A stretch of 36,093 nt of DNA from Microbacterium sp. Lineage in GTDB: Bacteria > Actinomycetota > Actinomycetes > Actinomycetales > Microbacteriaceae. The stretch spans positions 64,218 through 100,310 of the forward strand of contig NZ_JAPLAI010000036.1 in the NCBI RefSeq assembly GCF_026393345.1, written 5' to 3'. The notes beneath the pieces are model-generated. The model had not been told where the DNA came from. It was given only the letters and a program-made list of their open reading frames with translations, and did not search any database. The translations under genes were made by a program, and so were the position numbers. Positions 1 through 10,723 of the stretch are shown one piece after another. The first letter of the stretch is position 1. Every line of letters begins with the position of its first letter.

Positions 1-8
1 CAGTCTCG

Positions 9-41
9 GCGCCCCGATGCAGTCTCGCGGGTGCGGGGCGC
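9..41. terminator. Hairpin just downstream of the potC-like gene
   Basis: An 8-bp perfect inverted repeat (gcgccccg at 9-16, cggggcgc at 34-41) with a 17-base loop lies directly after the stop codon of the minus-strand permease gene. It could end the transporter operon. There is no T-tract, as is usual in high-GC actinobacteria, and the window edge hides what lies further on. Confidence 0.4.
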
Positions 42-887
42 TCAGCTGCGGCGGCGCTTGGCGCGGGTGGCGGCGACCACCTGGAAGATGAGCACCCCGA
101 CGAGCGCGAGCAGGAACACCGCGGAGGCGATGACGTTCGCCTGCGGCGGGATGCCGCGCTGCGCCGCGACGTACACGTAGACCGGAAAGGTCTGCACCGT
201 GCCGGACGTGAAGTACGTGATGATGAAGTCGTCGAAGCTCAGGCTGAAGGCGAGCAGCGCCGCCGCGATGATGCCGGGCAGGAGCAGCGGGAACGTCACC
301 CGCCAGAAGACCTGGTTCGGTGAGCCGTACAGGTCGCGACCGGCCTCCTCCAGCGCCGGGTCCAGCGACAGCACGCGCGCCCGCACGGTGACCACGACGA
401 AGCTCAGGCAGAACATGGTGTGGGCGATGATGATGGTCACGAGGCCTTTGGCGATCCCGGCGGTGAGGAACTGCGCGGCCAGGCCCGCACCGATCACGAC
501 CTCGGGTGTCGCCATCGGCAGGAACAGCAGCAGGCTGATCGCTGACCGCGCCCGGAAGCGGTAGCGCACCAGGGCGATCGCGATCATGGTGCCGAGCACG
601 GTGGCGATGAGCGTCGACGTCCCGCCGACGATGAGGCTGTTCCCGAACGCGACGCACACCTCGGGCTGCTCGCAGACGCTGAGCCAGTTGGCGAGGGTGA
701 AGCCGTTCCAGGTGATGTTGGAGCGCTTGGCGGCGTTGAACGAGAACACGAACGTGTACACGATCGGGATGAGCAGCAGCACGAACGCGACCACGACATA
801 CGCCGGCAGCAGCCAGCGACCGAGGCCGATGCGGCGACGGGCCGGGGTAGGCGCCGCGAACGGGGCGGTGGCGGGGGTCGTGGTCAC
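42..887 (-). CDS. potC: Polyamine-type ABC transporter permease (PotC-like)
   Basis: 281-residue inner-membrane permease of the binding-protein-dependent family. About six hydrophobic segments are visible, starting near residues 27-50. The cytoplasmic EAA loop that docks on the ATPase lies around residues 179-206 (LEEAGRDLYGSP...LLLPGI). Motif spacing and neighbours fit the PotC subunit of spermidine/putrescine importers. The GTG start overlaps the TGA stop of the upstream permease gene (GTGA), so the two are translationally coupled. It is the last gene of the four-gene operon. Substrate is inferred from the family; a related substrate such as another polyamine or a phosphonate-like compound cannot be excluded. 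Confidence 0.88.
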   Translation of the reverse strand: MTTTPATAPFAAPTPARRRIGLGRWLLPAYVVVAFVLLLIPIVYTFVFSFNAAKRSNITWNGFTLANWLSVCEQPEVCVAFGNSLIVGGTSTLIATVLGTMIAIALVRYRFRARSAISLLLFLPMATPEVVIGAGLAAQFLTAGIAKGLVTIIIAHTMFCLSFVVVTVRARVLSLDPALEEAGRDLYGSPNQVFWRVTFPLLLPGIIAAALLAFSLSFDDFIITYFTSGTVQTFPVYVYVAAQRGIPPQANVIASAVFLLALVGVLIFQVVAATRAKRRRS

Positions 888-1801
888 AGCAGGTCGTCCG
901 TTCCCGAGCGGCGGACGTAGAGGCTCACGATCACGACGATGACTGCCATCAGCAGGATGCTGAGCGCGGCGGCCTGCGGATAGTTCACGGTGATGAGGAA
1001 TTTCGACTGGATGACGTTGCCGATCATGGCGGTCGACGAACTGCCGAGGAACGCCTGGCTCGCGTTCACGTAGTCACCTGCGGCGGGGATGAAGGTCAGC
1101 AGCGTCCCGGACACGATGCCCGGAACAGACAGCGGCAGCGTCACCCGCATGAACGTCTGCCGGGGGCTCGCGTACAGGTCGCTCCCCGCCTCGAGGAGGC
1201 GCTTGTCCAAGCGGTCGAGCGAGGAGAACAGGGGCAGCGTCATGAACGGGATGAAGTTGTAGGTCAGACCGAACACCACGGCGAACGCGGTGCCGGTGAT
1301 GTGCCCCTGTGGACCCATCAGGCCGAGGATCTGCAGCGCGGACACCACCGGGCCTTCGTCGGAGAGGATCTGCTTCCACGCCAGCGTCCGCAACAGGAAG
1401 GAGATGAAGAAGGGGGCGATCACCAGCACCAGCAGCAGGTTCCGCACCAACAGGTGCTCTCGCAGTCGCACGCCGATGAGGTAGGCGATCGGGTAGCTCA
1501 CCAGCAGGGCGAAGACGGTGGCGAGCAGCGCGAACCAGAACGAGCGCAGGAACTGCGGCCAGTACTGCGCGATGACGTCGACGTAGTTCTGCCACTGGAA
1601 GCCGTAGTCGAAGACGCCGTACTGCTCCGGCACGTTGACCCCGAACGAGGTGAGCAGGAGCGACACGAACGGAACGAGGAAGAACAGCGCAAGGTACGCC
1701 AGGCCGGGGGCCAGCAGGGCGAGCGCGATGACCCCGCCACGACGGCGATCGGGCGCCGTGCTCGAAGCGGTGCCGGCCGGCGCGAGGACGGTCAGCGCCA
1801 C
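884..1801 (-). CDS. potB: Polyamine-type ABC transporter permease (PotB-like)
   Basis: The 305-residue partner permease. A hydrophobic segment begins near residue 24, followed by about five more. The EAA loop reads LLEAGSDLYASPRQ and ends at SVPGI, matching its partner. I chose the GTG at 1801 (protein begins MALTVLAPAG) because the ATPase gene ends at 1804, leaving a 2-base gap. The reading frame stays open upstream, but that part is the ATPase gene read in another frame. It should form the heterodimeric channel with the downstream PotC-like protein. Confidence 0.87.
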   Translation of the reverse strand: MALTVLAPAGTASSTAPDRRRGGVIALALLAPGLAYLALFFLVPFVSLLLTSFGVNVPEQYGVFDYGFQWQNYVDVIAQYWPQFLRSFWFALLATVFALLVSYPIAYLIGVRLREHLLVRNLLLVLVIAPFFISFLLRTLAWKQILSDEGPVVSALQILGLMGPQGHITGTAFAVVFGLTYNFIPFMTLPLFSSLDRLDKRLLEAGSDLYASPRQTFMRVTLPLSVPGIVSGTLLTFIPAAGDYVNASQAFLGSSSTAMIGNVIQSKFLITVNYPQAAALSILLMAVIVVIVSLYVRRSGTDDLL

Positions 1802-1803
1802 GG

Positions 1804-2997
1804 TTACGCCGCCTCGCCCGCGGTGCCGGCGGCGATCGTCGCGGTGTCCGCGGTGACGTCCAGCTCGTCGACGGCGGCATCGCGGGCGTCCGCATCCAGT
1901 CCGAACGTGTGCTCGCGGTGCCAGGAGACCCACACCTCCGCACCCTCCGCGAAAACCGCACCGAACACGAGGTTCTGCGAGAACACCGCGATCGTGCCGA
2001 CGCCGGGCACGTCGACGAGGTACTGGGTACTGACGCCGGTGAACGACGCGTCGACGACACGGCCCGGGCCGAGCACGTTCTGGTCGCCGTCGCGTGCCGG
2101 CTCCGTGGCGTGGAGCATCAGCTTCTCCGGTCGGACGCCCACGGTGATCCTGCCGCTGCGGGCCACGGCACGATCCACCGGGACCGCGACGACACCGCCG
2201 GCGGTGCGGGCGGTGAGCAGGCCTCCCGCCTCGGACTCGACCGTGGCCGGGAGCAGGTTCGACTGGCCGAGGAAGGTGGCGACGAACCCGGTGCGCGGAC
2301 GCTCGTAGAGCTCCTGCGGGCTTCCCAGCTGCTCGATCCGGCCGCGGTTCATCACCGCGACCGTGTCGGCCATCGTCATGGCCTCCTCCTGGTCATGCGT
2401 GACGTGCAGGAAGGTGAGGCCGACCTCGTTCTGGATCGATTTCAGTTCGAGCTGCATCTGGCGGCGGAGCTTCAGGTCCAGTGCGCCGAGCGGTTCGTCC
2501 AGCAGCAGGAGCGCCGGCCGGTTCACGATCGCTCGGGCGAGCGCCACCCGCTGCTGTTGGCCGCCGGAGAGCTGCGACGGGCGCCGTCCCGCCACGTGGT
2601 CGAGTTCGACCAGGCGGAGCACCTCGTGCGCCTTGGCGGCCGCATCCGTCACGCGGCGCCGCTTGAGCCCGAACAGCACGTTGTCCAGCACCGTCATGTG
2701 CGGGAACAGCGCATAGCTTTGGAACACGGTGTTGACGGGCCGCTTGTGCGGGGCGAGACCGGTCACGTCGGTGCCCCCGAGGAGCACCTGTCCCGCAGTG
2801 GGCTGCTCGAGCCCTGCCACCAGGCGGAGCGTCGTGGTCTTGCCGCATCCGGACGGGCCCAGCAGGGCGAAGAACGACCCGGCCGGGATCACGAGATCGA
2901 GGTCCTCGATCGCTGTGAAGCCGGGGAAGGTCTTGCGGATGCGCCGCAGTTCCAGGTCGGCGCCTGCCGCACCGAAGCCCTGTGCGGTCACGCTCAC
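1804..2997 (-). CDS. potA: Polyamine-type ABC transporter ATP-binding protein (PotA-like)
   Basis: 397-residue ATPase that powers import at the cytoplasmic face. Visible motifs in order: Walker A GPSGCGKT (residues 47-54), signature LSGGQQQRVALAR, Walker B LLLLDEP, and the switch histidine in HVTHDQEEA. A C-terminal TOBE-like region begins near residue 290, as in PotA/UgpC-type ATPases. The start is GTG at 2997, overlapping the TGA of the binding-protein gene by four bases. The last 40 residues are Ala/Asp rich and look non-essential. Assignment as an importer ATPase is firm; the substrate is inferred from the whole operon. Confidence 0.92.
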   Translation of the reverse strand: MSVTAQGFGAAGADLELRRIRKTFPGFTAIEDLDLVIPAGSFFALLGPSGCGKTTTLRLVAGLEQPTAGQVLLGGTDVTGLAPHKRPVNTVFQSYALFPHMTVLDNVLFGLKRRRVTDAAAKAHEVLRLVELDHVAGRRPSQLSGGQQQRVALARAIVNRPALLLLDEPLGALDLKLRRQMQLELKSIQNEVGLTFLHVTHDQEEAMTMADTVAVMNRGRIEQLGSPQELYERPRTGFVATFLGQSNLLPATVESEAGGLLTARTAGGVVAVPVDRAVARSGRITVGVRPEKLMLHATEPARDGDQNVLGPGRVVDASFTGVSTQYLVDVPGVGTIAVFSQNLVFGAVFAEGAEVWVSWHREHTFGLDADARDAAVDELDVTADTATIAAGTAGEAA

Positions 2998-4220
2998 GCG
3001 CCGAGCCCGACGGCTTCGAAGTCGCTGTTGTAGCGCTGCTGCTCCTCGTTGCTGAGCTCACGGAAGATGTGCGCCAGCGAGAGCGTGTCCGCGTCGGGGA
3101 AGATGAGCTGGTTGTCGACCATCTCCGGGTCGACCTCGGCCATCGCGTCCTGCGCACCGGCGACCGGGGTGATGTAGTTCACCCACGCGGCCACCTCGGC
3201 GGCGACCTCGGGCTGGTAGTAGTAGTCGATCAGCTGTTCGACGTTGGACTTCTGGCTCGACCCGATCGGGATGAGGAAGTTGTCGCTCCACAGCGTGCCG
3301 CCGGAATCGGGCAGCGCGAAGCCGAACTTGTCGCCGACCTCGGCGTTGATGGCGGCGATGTCGCCGGACCACACGATCGCGGCGAGCGTGTCCTCGTTCT
3401 TGAGGTCGTCGGCGTAGGAGTTGCCCTTGATGTTGCGGATCTGCCCGTCCGAGACCTGCTGGGCGAACACATCAAGCGCATTGGCGAATTCAGCATCCCC
3501 CCACCCGTCACCGGAGATGTCGACGCCCTGGCTCAGCATGATGAGACCGATCGTGTCGCGCATCTCGCTCAGCACGCCCACCCGTCCCTTGAGCTCGGGG
3601 TTCCAGAGATCCTCCAGCGAGGCCAGGCCGTTCGGGAGCTTCTCCTTGTTCCACGCGAGGCCCGCGAACCCGGACTGCCACGGCAGCGAGTGGGCGCGCC
3701 CTGGGTCGAAGCCGGGGTTCTGCAGGCTCGGGACGAGGTTCGCCGTCGCGTTCGGCATCTTCGCCTTGTCGAGCGCCTGCGTGTAGCCGGACGAGATCCA
3801 GATGCCGGCCATCCAGTCCGTGAGACAGACGGTGTCCGCGCCGATGTCCTGGCCGAGCGCGAGCTGGTCGCGCACCTTCGCGAAGTAGGTGTTGTTGTCA
3901 TCGATCGCGACGTCGTAGGTCACGGTCAGACCGGACTGCTCCTCGAAGGCGTCCAGCGTGGGATGGTTGCCGTCGTCGTCCTCGTCGAGGTAGAACGACC
4001 AGTTCGCCCAGGTGAGCGTCTTGGAGCTGGCGGAGAGGTCCTCGGCGGCGGAGGCGGATGCGGCGGCTCCCCCGCCGACGCGTCCAGAGCAGGCGGCCAG
4101 GAAGGCGGCCATCGACAGCCCGGCGCCGGCGACGAAGGACCGCCGCGTGAGCTGGGCTGCGCGTGCCTGCGCGATGAGCGCCCGCACGGCCGGGTCGGCG
4201 GGAAGGGGTCCTCGGGGCAT
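2994..4220 (-). CDS. potD: Polyamine-type substrate-binding lipoprotein (PotD-like), probable Tat lipoprotein
   Basis: 408-residue extracytoplasmic binding protein for the importer. The N-terminus carries a twin-arginine stretch (TRRSFVAGAG, Arg26-Arg27), a short hydrophobic core, and a lipobox LAAC with Cys44 as lipidation site, so Tat export followed by lipid anchoring is likely. The body shows the PotD/PotF fold pattern (ANWSFYLDED, DVAIDDNNTYFAKV, SGDIAAIN). The ATG at 4220 is preceded by GAGGAG at a good distance, which decides the start over the long upstream extension of the open frame. First gene of the operon, divergent from the Lrp-type regulator. Confidence 0.9.
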   Translation of the reverse strand: MPRGPLPADPAVRALIAQARAAQLTRRSFVAGAGLSMAAFLAACSGRVGGGAAASASAAEDLSASSKTLTWANWSFYLDEDDDGNHPTLDAFEEQSGLTVTYDVAIDDNNTYFAKVRDQLALGQDIGADTVCLTDWMAGIWISSGYTQALDKAKMPNATANLVPSLQNPGFDPGRAHSLPWQSGFAGLAWNKEKLPNGLASLEDLWNPELKGRVGVLSEMRDTIGLIMLSQGVDISGDGWGDAEFANALDVFAQQVSDGQIRNIKGNSYADDLKNEDTLAAIVWSGDIAAINAEVGDKFGFALPDSGGTLWSDNFLIPIGSSQKSNVEQLIDYYYQPEVAAEVAAWVNYITPVAGAQDAMAEVDPEMVDNQLIFPDADTLSLAHIFRELSNEEQQRYNSDFEAVGLGA

Positions 4221-4280
4221 CGGGTTCTCCTCGGGGAGGAATCGGTCGGGCCAGGTGACCCCGATCCTGACACAGCGCTC

Positions 4281-4365
4281 CTGCCGGACGCCACGGGATC
4301 CGTCGTATGAAACAAGGAATTCACACGGATAGATCTGTCCAGCCCTGCCGAAGGCACGGGATCCG
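4281..4365. promoter_or_regulatory. Divergent control region with paired direct repeats and a palindrome
   Basis: Between the importer operon and the Lrp gene, the sequence ctgccg-N4/5-cacgggatccg occurs twice (4281-4302 and 4345-4365). The identical 11-base cores start at 4292 and 4355, 63 bp or about six helical turns apart. Between them lies a near-palindrome centred on AGATCT (4327-4340, two mismatched positions). The region is AT-richer than its surroundings. Helically phased repeats suit an Lrp/AsnC octamer, so this is a candidate operator region for autoregulation and importer control. This is inference from arrangement only. Confidence 0.45.
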
Positions 4366-4406
4366 AAGTAGCGTGGCCGCATCCGTTCCCACCCCCAGGA
4401 GGTGCC

Positions 4407-4865
4407 GTGCCGGTACGCGGCTCGCTCGACGACACGTCCAAGCGCATCATCGAACAGCTGCAGGCCAACGGCCGTCGTTCCTACGCCGAGATCGGCAAGG
4501 CCGTCGGGCTCAGCGAGGCGGCGGTCCGCCAGCGCGTGCAGCGGCTCACGGAGTCCAGCGTGATGCAGGTGGTCGCGGTGACTGACCCGCTGCAGCTCGG
4601 CTTCCACCGCCAGGCGATGGTCGGCATCCGGGTCTCGGGCGACGTCCGCACGGTCGCGACGGAACTGGAGCGGATCGAGGCGGTGGACTACCTCGTTCTC
4701 ACCGCCGGCAGTTTCGACATCCTGGCCGAGGTGGTGTGCGCGTCCGATGCCGATCTGCTCGAGCTGCTGAACACCCGCATCCGCACCCTGCCGGGGGTGC
4801 TGTCCTCCGAGACGTTCGTGTACCTGGAGCTGCGCAAGCAGTCCTACGACTGGGGCACGGCCTAG
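4407..4865 (+). CDS. Lrp/AsnC family transcriptional regulator
   Basis: 152-residue DNA-binding regulator. The N-terminal helix-turn-helix covers about residues 8-60 (LDDTSKRIIEQLQANGRRSY, then VGLSEAAVRQRVQRL). A C-terminal RAM ligand-binding and oligomerisation domain follows (MVGIRVSG..., DYLVLTAGSFDILAEVVC). The GTG start is set by AGGAGG at 4397-4402. It is divergent from the polyamine-type importer, which suggests it senses an amine or amino acid and controls that operon; in actinobacteria such regulators often sit beside putrescine uptake or catabolism genes. No catabolic gene is visible in this window. Confidence 0.9.
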   Translation: MPVRGSLDDTSKRIIEQLQANGRRSYAEIGKAVGLSEAAVRQRVQRLTESSVMQVVAVTDPLQLGFHRQAMVGIRVSGDVRTVATELERIEAVDYLVLTAGSFDILAEVVCASDADLLELLNTRIRTLPGVLSSETFVYLELRKQSYDWGTA

Positions 4866-4879
4866 CGCTGCACCCCTGA

Positions 4880-4952
4880 CCGCGAGATCGGTTCTGGGCC
4901 CCGAAACCGTGGGTATGACCCAGGGTCTCGGGGCCCAGATGCCGACTCGCGG
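4880..4952. terminator. Long nested inverted repeat between convergent lrp and secA
   Basis: Three nested arms form one extended hairpin: ccgcgag/ctcgcgg on the outside, a 16-base arm (tctgggccccgaaacc) with one mismatch in the middle, and tgggt-atg-accca at the tip. It fills almost the whole gap between the convergent genes and should stop transcription from both sides. It ends 2 bases before the secA stop codon. Confidence 0.7.
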
Positions 4953-4954
4953 GG

Positions 4955-7750
<2,796 letters not shown>

Positions 7751-7905
7751 AGGGGATCTCCATCCATCGGTCGGCGCGGGCACGCCGGCGCGCACCCGGC
7801 ACAGCAGGCACACCGCCCCATGTTATCCACCTGTGACCATGAAGTGACCTGGATGCGGCCCGCGTTCGCTGCCAGCGAGCCGTTCTCCCCGTCGGGCCCC
7901 GTAGC

Positions 7906-7922
7906 TATGCTCGGAAGACATA
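7906..7922 (+). promoter_or_regulatory. Candidate promoter/operator of the PadR gene
   Basis: The dyad TATG-N9-CATA lies 25 bases before the PadR start codon and includes a -10-like TATGCT (7906-7911). PadR regulators commonly bind ATGT-N8-ACAT-like dyads in their own promoters, so autorepression is plausible. No convincing -35 element is seen, and the match is short. Confidence 0.35.
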
Positions 7923-7946
7923 TACCCGGTATCCCGAAGGAGACGC

Positions 7947-8510
7947 ATGTCGGTCCGCCAGAGCCTGTGCGCGATCCTCACCCTCGGTCCCTGCTACGGC
8001 TACCAGTTGCGGGCCGAGTACGCCCGGCGCACGGGAGCCGCGCGCACGCTCAACGTGGGGCAGATCTACAACACCCTGGAGCGGCTGGAACGGGACGGAC
8101 TCGTGGAGACCGGCGAAACCGATGCGCAGGGACACGTCTATTACGCCGTCACCGACGCCGGCCGATCGGAGACCACCCGCTGGTTCGCCACCGCGTCGCC
8201 CGACCTCGACCTCGACGAACTGGCGGCGAAGGTCGCCCTCGCCGCCACCCTGCCCGGCACCGATACCGGGGCCGTGATCGCCGCCGAACGCGCCGCTACG
8301 CACACTCCCCCGCCGCCCGGCGACGACGGCGACCCGGTGGGGTCCGAGCGACTCGCACGCGAGCTCGCGCACGCGGCGGTCGCGACGGCGGTGCAGGCGC
8401 GGCGGGACTGGCTGGATGCGGCAGAGCGCATGCTCCGGCAGCATCCGGCCGAGGCTGTGCCGCTGGCTCCGTCGCGGCCGCGCCGCGGGCGTCCGACGCG
8501 GGTCGCCTGA
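7947..8510 (+). CDS. PadR family transcriptional regulator
   Basis: 187-residue winged-helix regulator. The N-terminal PadR domain (about residues 3-80) is clear: LCAILTLGPCYGYQLRAEY, then VGQIYNTLERLERDGLV and VYYAVTDAGR. The C-terminal part contains a Pro-rich linker (HTPPPPGDDG) and a helical segment with an Arg-rich tail, consistent with the dimerising helix of the family. The ATG is set by AAGGAG at 7938-7943. It is transcribed away from secA and followed 38 bases later by the coiled-coil gene, which has its own promoter-like box. No transporter of the kind often controlled by PadR is adjacent, so its target is unknown. Confidence 0.88.
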   Translation: MSVRQSLCAILTLGPCYGYQLRAEYARRTGAARTLNVGQIYNTLERLERDGLVETGETDAQGHVYYAVTDAGRSETTRWFATASPDLDLDELAAKVALAATLPGTDTGAVIAAERAATHTPPPPGDDGDPVGSERLARELAHAAVATAVQARRDWLDAAERMLRQHPAEAVPLAPSRPRRGRPTRVA

Positions 8511-8536
8511 CGGGTCCCCGCCCAGCCCGACACGCC

Positions 8537-8542
8537 TAGGAT
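8537..8542 (+). promoter_or_regulatory. -10 box TAGGAT of a probable leaderless transcript
   Basis: TAGGAT ends six bases before the ATG at 8549, and there is no Shine-Dalgarno sequence in between. This places the expected transcription start at or very near the start codon. The same arrangement recurs at several other genes in the window. Confidence 0.5.
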
Positions 8543-8548
8543 CGTTGC

Positions 8549-9871
8549 ATGGCTGGACTGTGGGGCAAACGCAAACGCGAGCAGCAAGCGCAGGTCGATG
8601 CGCAGGATGCGGACCTGGCTCGGCGCGCGCAGCAGAGCCTCGTCGCCGCGGACGAACGGATCCGCACCACGACGCAGGAGTTGGCCTTCGCCGAGGCGGA
8701 GCTGGGCGAGAAGGCGACGAGGGACGTCCGCGAGGCGCTGATCGCCGTCCGCACCCACCTGGCCGAAGCCTTCCACCTGCACCAGCTGAACCACGACGAG
8801 ATCCCCGACACCCCGGAGGAGCTGCGCACCCGTAACGCCCGCATCGTGCAGTTGTGCGAGTGGGCGGAGGAGCTGCTCGACGACCGCACCTCCGCGCTGG
8901 CAGATCAGATCGCCCGCATCCGGCGCGCGCCCGAGGTTCTGGCGGGCGTTCGCCGGGATGCGCAGCGGCTGCGGGAGCGGATCCCTACGGCACGCGACAT
9001 CGTCGAACGCCTCGCCGTCCGGTACGCCGACAGTGCGCTGCGCCAGGTGTCGAGCAACCCGGACGAAGCCGAGCAGGTGCTGGGCTTCGCGGAGCACAGC
9101 GCCGACGTGTCCGAGCGTCGACGCGCGGCGGGGCGGGCCGAAGAGGCGAATCTCGCCCTGGAGGCGGCGACGGAGTCGGTACGCCGGGCGGAGAACATGC
9201 TCGACGCGGTGGAAGACTTCGAGATCGAGGCGCTACGCGCCGAATCGACGCTCGCCGACGTCATCGCGGACTCCCGCGGCGACCTCGTCGCGGTCCGCGA
9301 CGTGCCGGCGTCCCCCGAGGTGACCGCGGCCGCCGTACGCCTGGAGGAGGCGCTCGCCTCCCTCGCCCCCGCCGGCAGCAAGAACGACCCGTTCGCGGAG
9401 CTCTCACGCCTCCGCGAAGCGAACACCGCACTGGACGCGGTCGTGGCCAAGGCCCGCGCCCGGGCGGAGCGGCCACTGCCGAGCGTGCAGCTCGTGCGCC
9501 ATGCCGTCGACGACGCCGACCGGCAGATCGCCGTCGCGCGAAGCCTCATCGACGGTCATCGCGGCTGGATCGGCGCCGACGCGCGAACGCGCCTGGCGGA
9601 GGCGCAGCGGGTGCGGGCCGATATCGACCAGCTCCCGCCGGTCGATGACTCACGGGAAGAGGCGCTCCCCCTCGCCCGCCGGGCGAGCGAACTGGCGAGC
9701 GAGGCCCTGCGCCTGGCGCAGCGCGACATCGACTCCTCCCGCCCGCCCCGCGATGACGGCTGGGGCGGCGGCTACGGCGGCCGCCGGGGCGGAATGGGCG
9801 GCGGCGACATCATGGGCGGGCTCATCGGCGGCGCCCTCCTCGGCGGGCTGCTCGGCGACATGTTCGACTGA
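8549..9871 (+). CDS. Coiled-coil protein with Gly-rich tail, related to the helical part of actinobacterial TPM-domain proteins
   Basis: 440 residues, no signal peptide or transmembrane segment at the N-terminus (MAGLWGKRKREQQAQ). Residues 10 to about 385 are almost entirely charged, Ala-rich helix with heptad-like patterns, so long coiled coils are expected. The C-terminus is Gly-rich with a short hydrophobic stretch (GGDIMGGLIGGALLGGLLG) and ends FD. From memory, the segment around SLVAADERIRTTTQELAFAE to DEIPDTPEELRTRN resembles the helical region that follows the TPM domain in secreted actinobacterial TPM proteins; here the TPM domain and secretion signal are absent. A scaffold role at the membrane is possible, but function is unknown. 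Confidence 0.8.
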   Translation: MAGLWGKRKREQQAQVDAQDADLARRAQQSLVAADERIRTTTQELAFAEAELGEKATRDVREALIAVRTHLAEAFHLHQLNHDEIPDTPEELRTRNARIVQLCEWAEELLDDRTSALADQIARIRRAPEVLAGVRRDAQRLRERIPTARDIVERLAVRYADSALRQVSSNPDEAEQVLGFAEHSADVSERRRAAGRAEEANLALEAATESVRRAENMLDAVEDFEIEALRAESTLADVIADSRGDLVAVRDVPASPEVTAAAVRLEEALASLAPAGSKNDPFAELSRLREANTALDAVVAKARARAERPLPSVQLVRHAVDDADRQIAVARSLIDGHRGWIGADARTRLAEAQRVRADIDQLPPVDDSREEALPLARRASELASEALRLAQRDIDSSRPPRDDGWGGGYGGRRGGMGGGDIMGGLIGGALLGGLLGDMFD

Positions 9872-9891
9872 ACCTCGACCCCCGATGCGAT

Positions 9892-9934
9892 GACAGAGGG
9901 GGGATGCCGTGAGACGCGGCATCCCCCCTCTGTC
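9892..9934. terminator. Perfect 18-bp hairpin between convergent genes
   Basis: The arm at 9892-9909 pairs perfectly with 9917-9934 around a 7-base loop. It lies between the coiled-coil gene (ends 9871) and hpf (ends 9943, opposite strand). It is a strong bidirectional terminator candidate. Confidence 0.85.
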
Positions 9935-9942
9935 TGTTCGGC

Positions 9943-10605
9943 TCAGGAAGCCAGTGCGTTCGGCTGTGCCTGGGTGGTGAGGGAGATGACGCCGTAGTCC
10001 CAGCCCTTGCGCCGGTAGACCACGCTCGGGTGGTCGGTGCGGGCGTCGATGAACAGGAAGAAGTCGTGGCCGACCAGCTCCATCCGGTCGACGGCCTCCT
10101 CGACGGTCATCCACTCCGCACCGAAGTCCTTCGTGCGGATGACGACCGGGGTGTAGTCCTGCTCTTCCTCGGCGGCGGCGACCACCGGGATCTCGCCGGT
10201 GGCGACGGCCGCCAACACCTCGACGGATGCCGGCTGCACATCGATGCCGGTGAGCTCACCGGTGCCCTTGGCGTAGTGGGCGCCCCGGGGATGGTTGCGG
10301 GCATCGACGCGCTTCTGCTTCGCGCGACGGATCTGCTCGCACAGCTTGTCGACGGCGAGATCGAGAGCGGTGAACTTGTCCCCGTCCACCGCCTCGGCGC
10401 GGACGATGGGAATCCCCTTGCCGGTGAGCGTCAGCTCGACCGTGGAATCCTCCTGGTGCCCGTTGTGATAGGCGCGGTGGGTGACCTTCACATCGAGCCG
10501 TTCCGCGCGTGGCGCGATGTTCTCGATGCGGGTGGACTTCTCCTCGACCACGGTGCGGAAACGTTCGGTGATACCGACGCCCACGCCGACGATGCTGGTT
10601 TCCAT
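9943..10605 (-). CDS. hpf: Ribosome hibernation promoting factor, long form
   Basis: 220-residue ribosome-associated protein that inactivates and dimerises 70S ribosomes in stationary phase or stress. The N-terminal S30AE domain spans about residues 1-105 (ETSIVGVGVGITERFRT, ending DKLCEQIRRAKQKR). The C-terminal dimerisation domain covers about 155-215 (FGAEWMTVEEAVDRMELVGHDFFLFID, VVYRRKGWDYGVI). The ATG at 10605 has AAGGAGG upstream; the frame stays open further but without family similarity. In M. tuberculosis the homologue (Rv3241c) also lies between secA1 and a comF-like gene. Confidence 0.95.
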   Translation of the reverse strand: METSIVGVGVGITERFRTVVEEKSTRIENIAPRAERLDVKVTHRAYHNGHQEDSTVELTLTGKGIPIVRAEAVDGDKFTALDLAVDKLCEQIRRAKQKRVDARNHPRGAHYAKGTGELTGIDVQPASVEVLAAVATGEIPVVAAAEEEQDYTPVVIRTKDFGAEWMTVEEAVDRMELVGHDFFLFIDARTDHPSVVYRRKGWDYGVISLTTQAQPNALAS

Positions 10606-10666
10606 CCTTGACCTCCTTGTTCCGGTCCACCCGGTCAAGGGCGGACCATGTCGCCTTGGTGACCCC

Positions 10667-10695
10667 ACCGTAACCCGCGCCGATCGAACTGTCAC
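10667..10695 (-). promoter_or_regulatory. Putative sigma70-type promoter of hpf
   Basis: On the minus strand, GTGACA (10690-10695) and TACGGT (10667-10672) are 17 bases apart. This predicts a transcript start near 10660 and a leader of about 55 bases before the hpf ATG. Confidence 0.45.
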
Positions 10696-10723
10696 GGGGG
10701 GATGCGTTTCGTGACGGAACAGG

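Noticed and set aside
7751..7813. N-terminal extension of SecA beginning [10 protein letters not shown]
   Set aside because: SecA proteins start near [12 protein letters not shown] sequence; the GTG at 7750 has a ribosome site and the extension looks like untranslated DNA.
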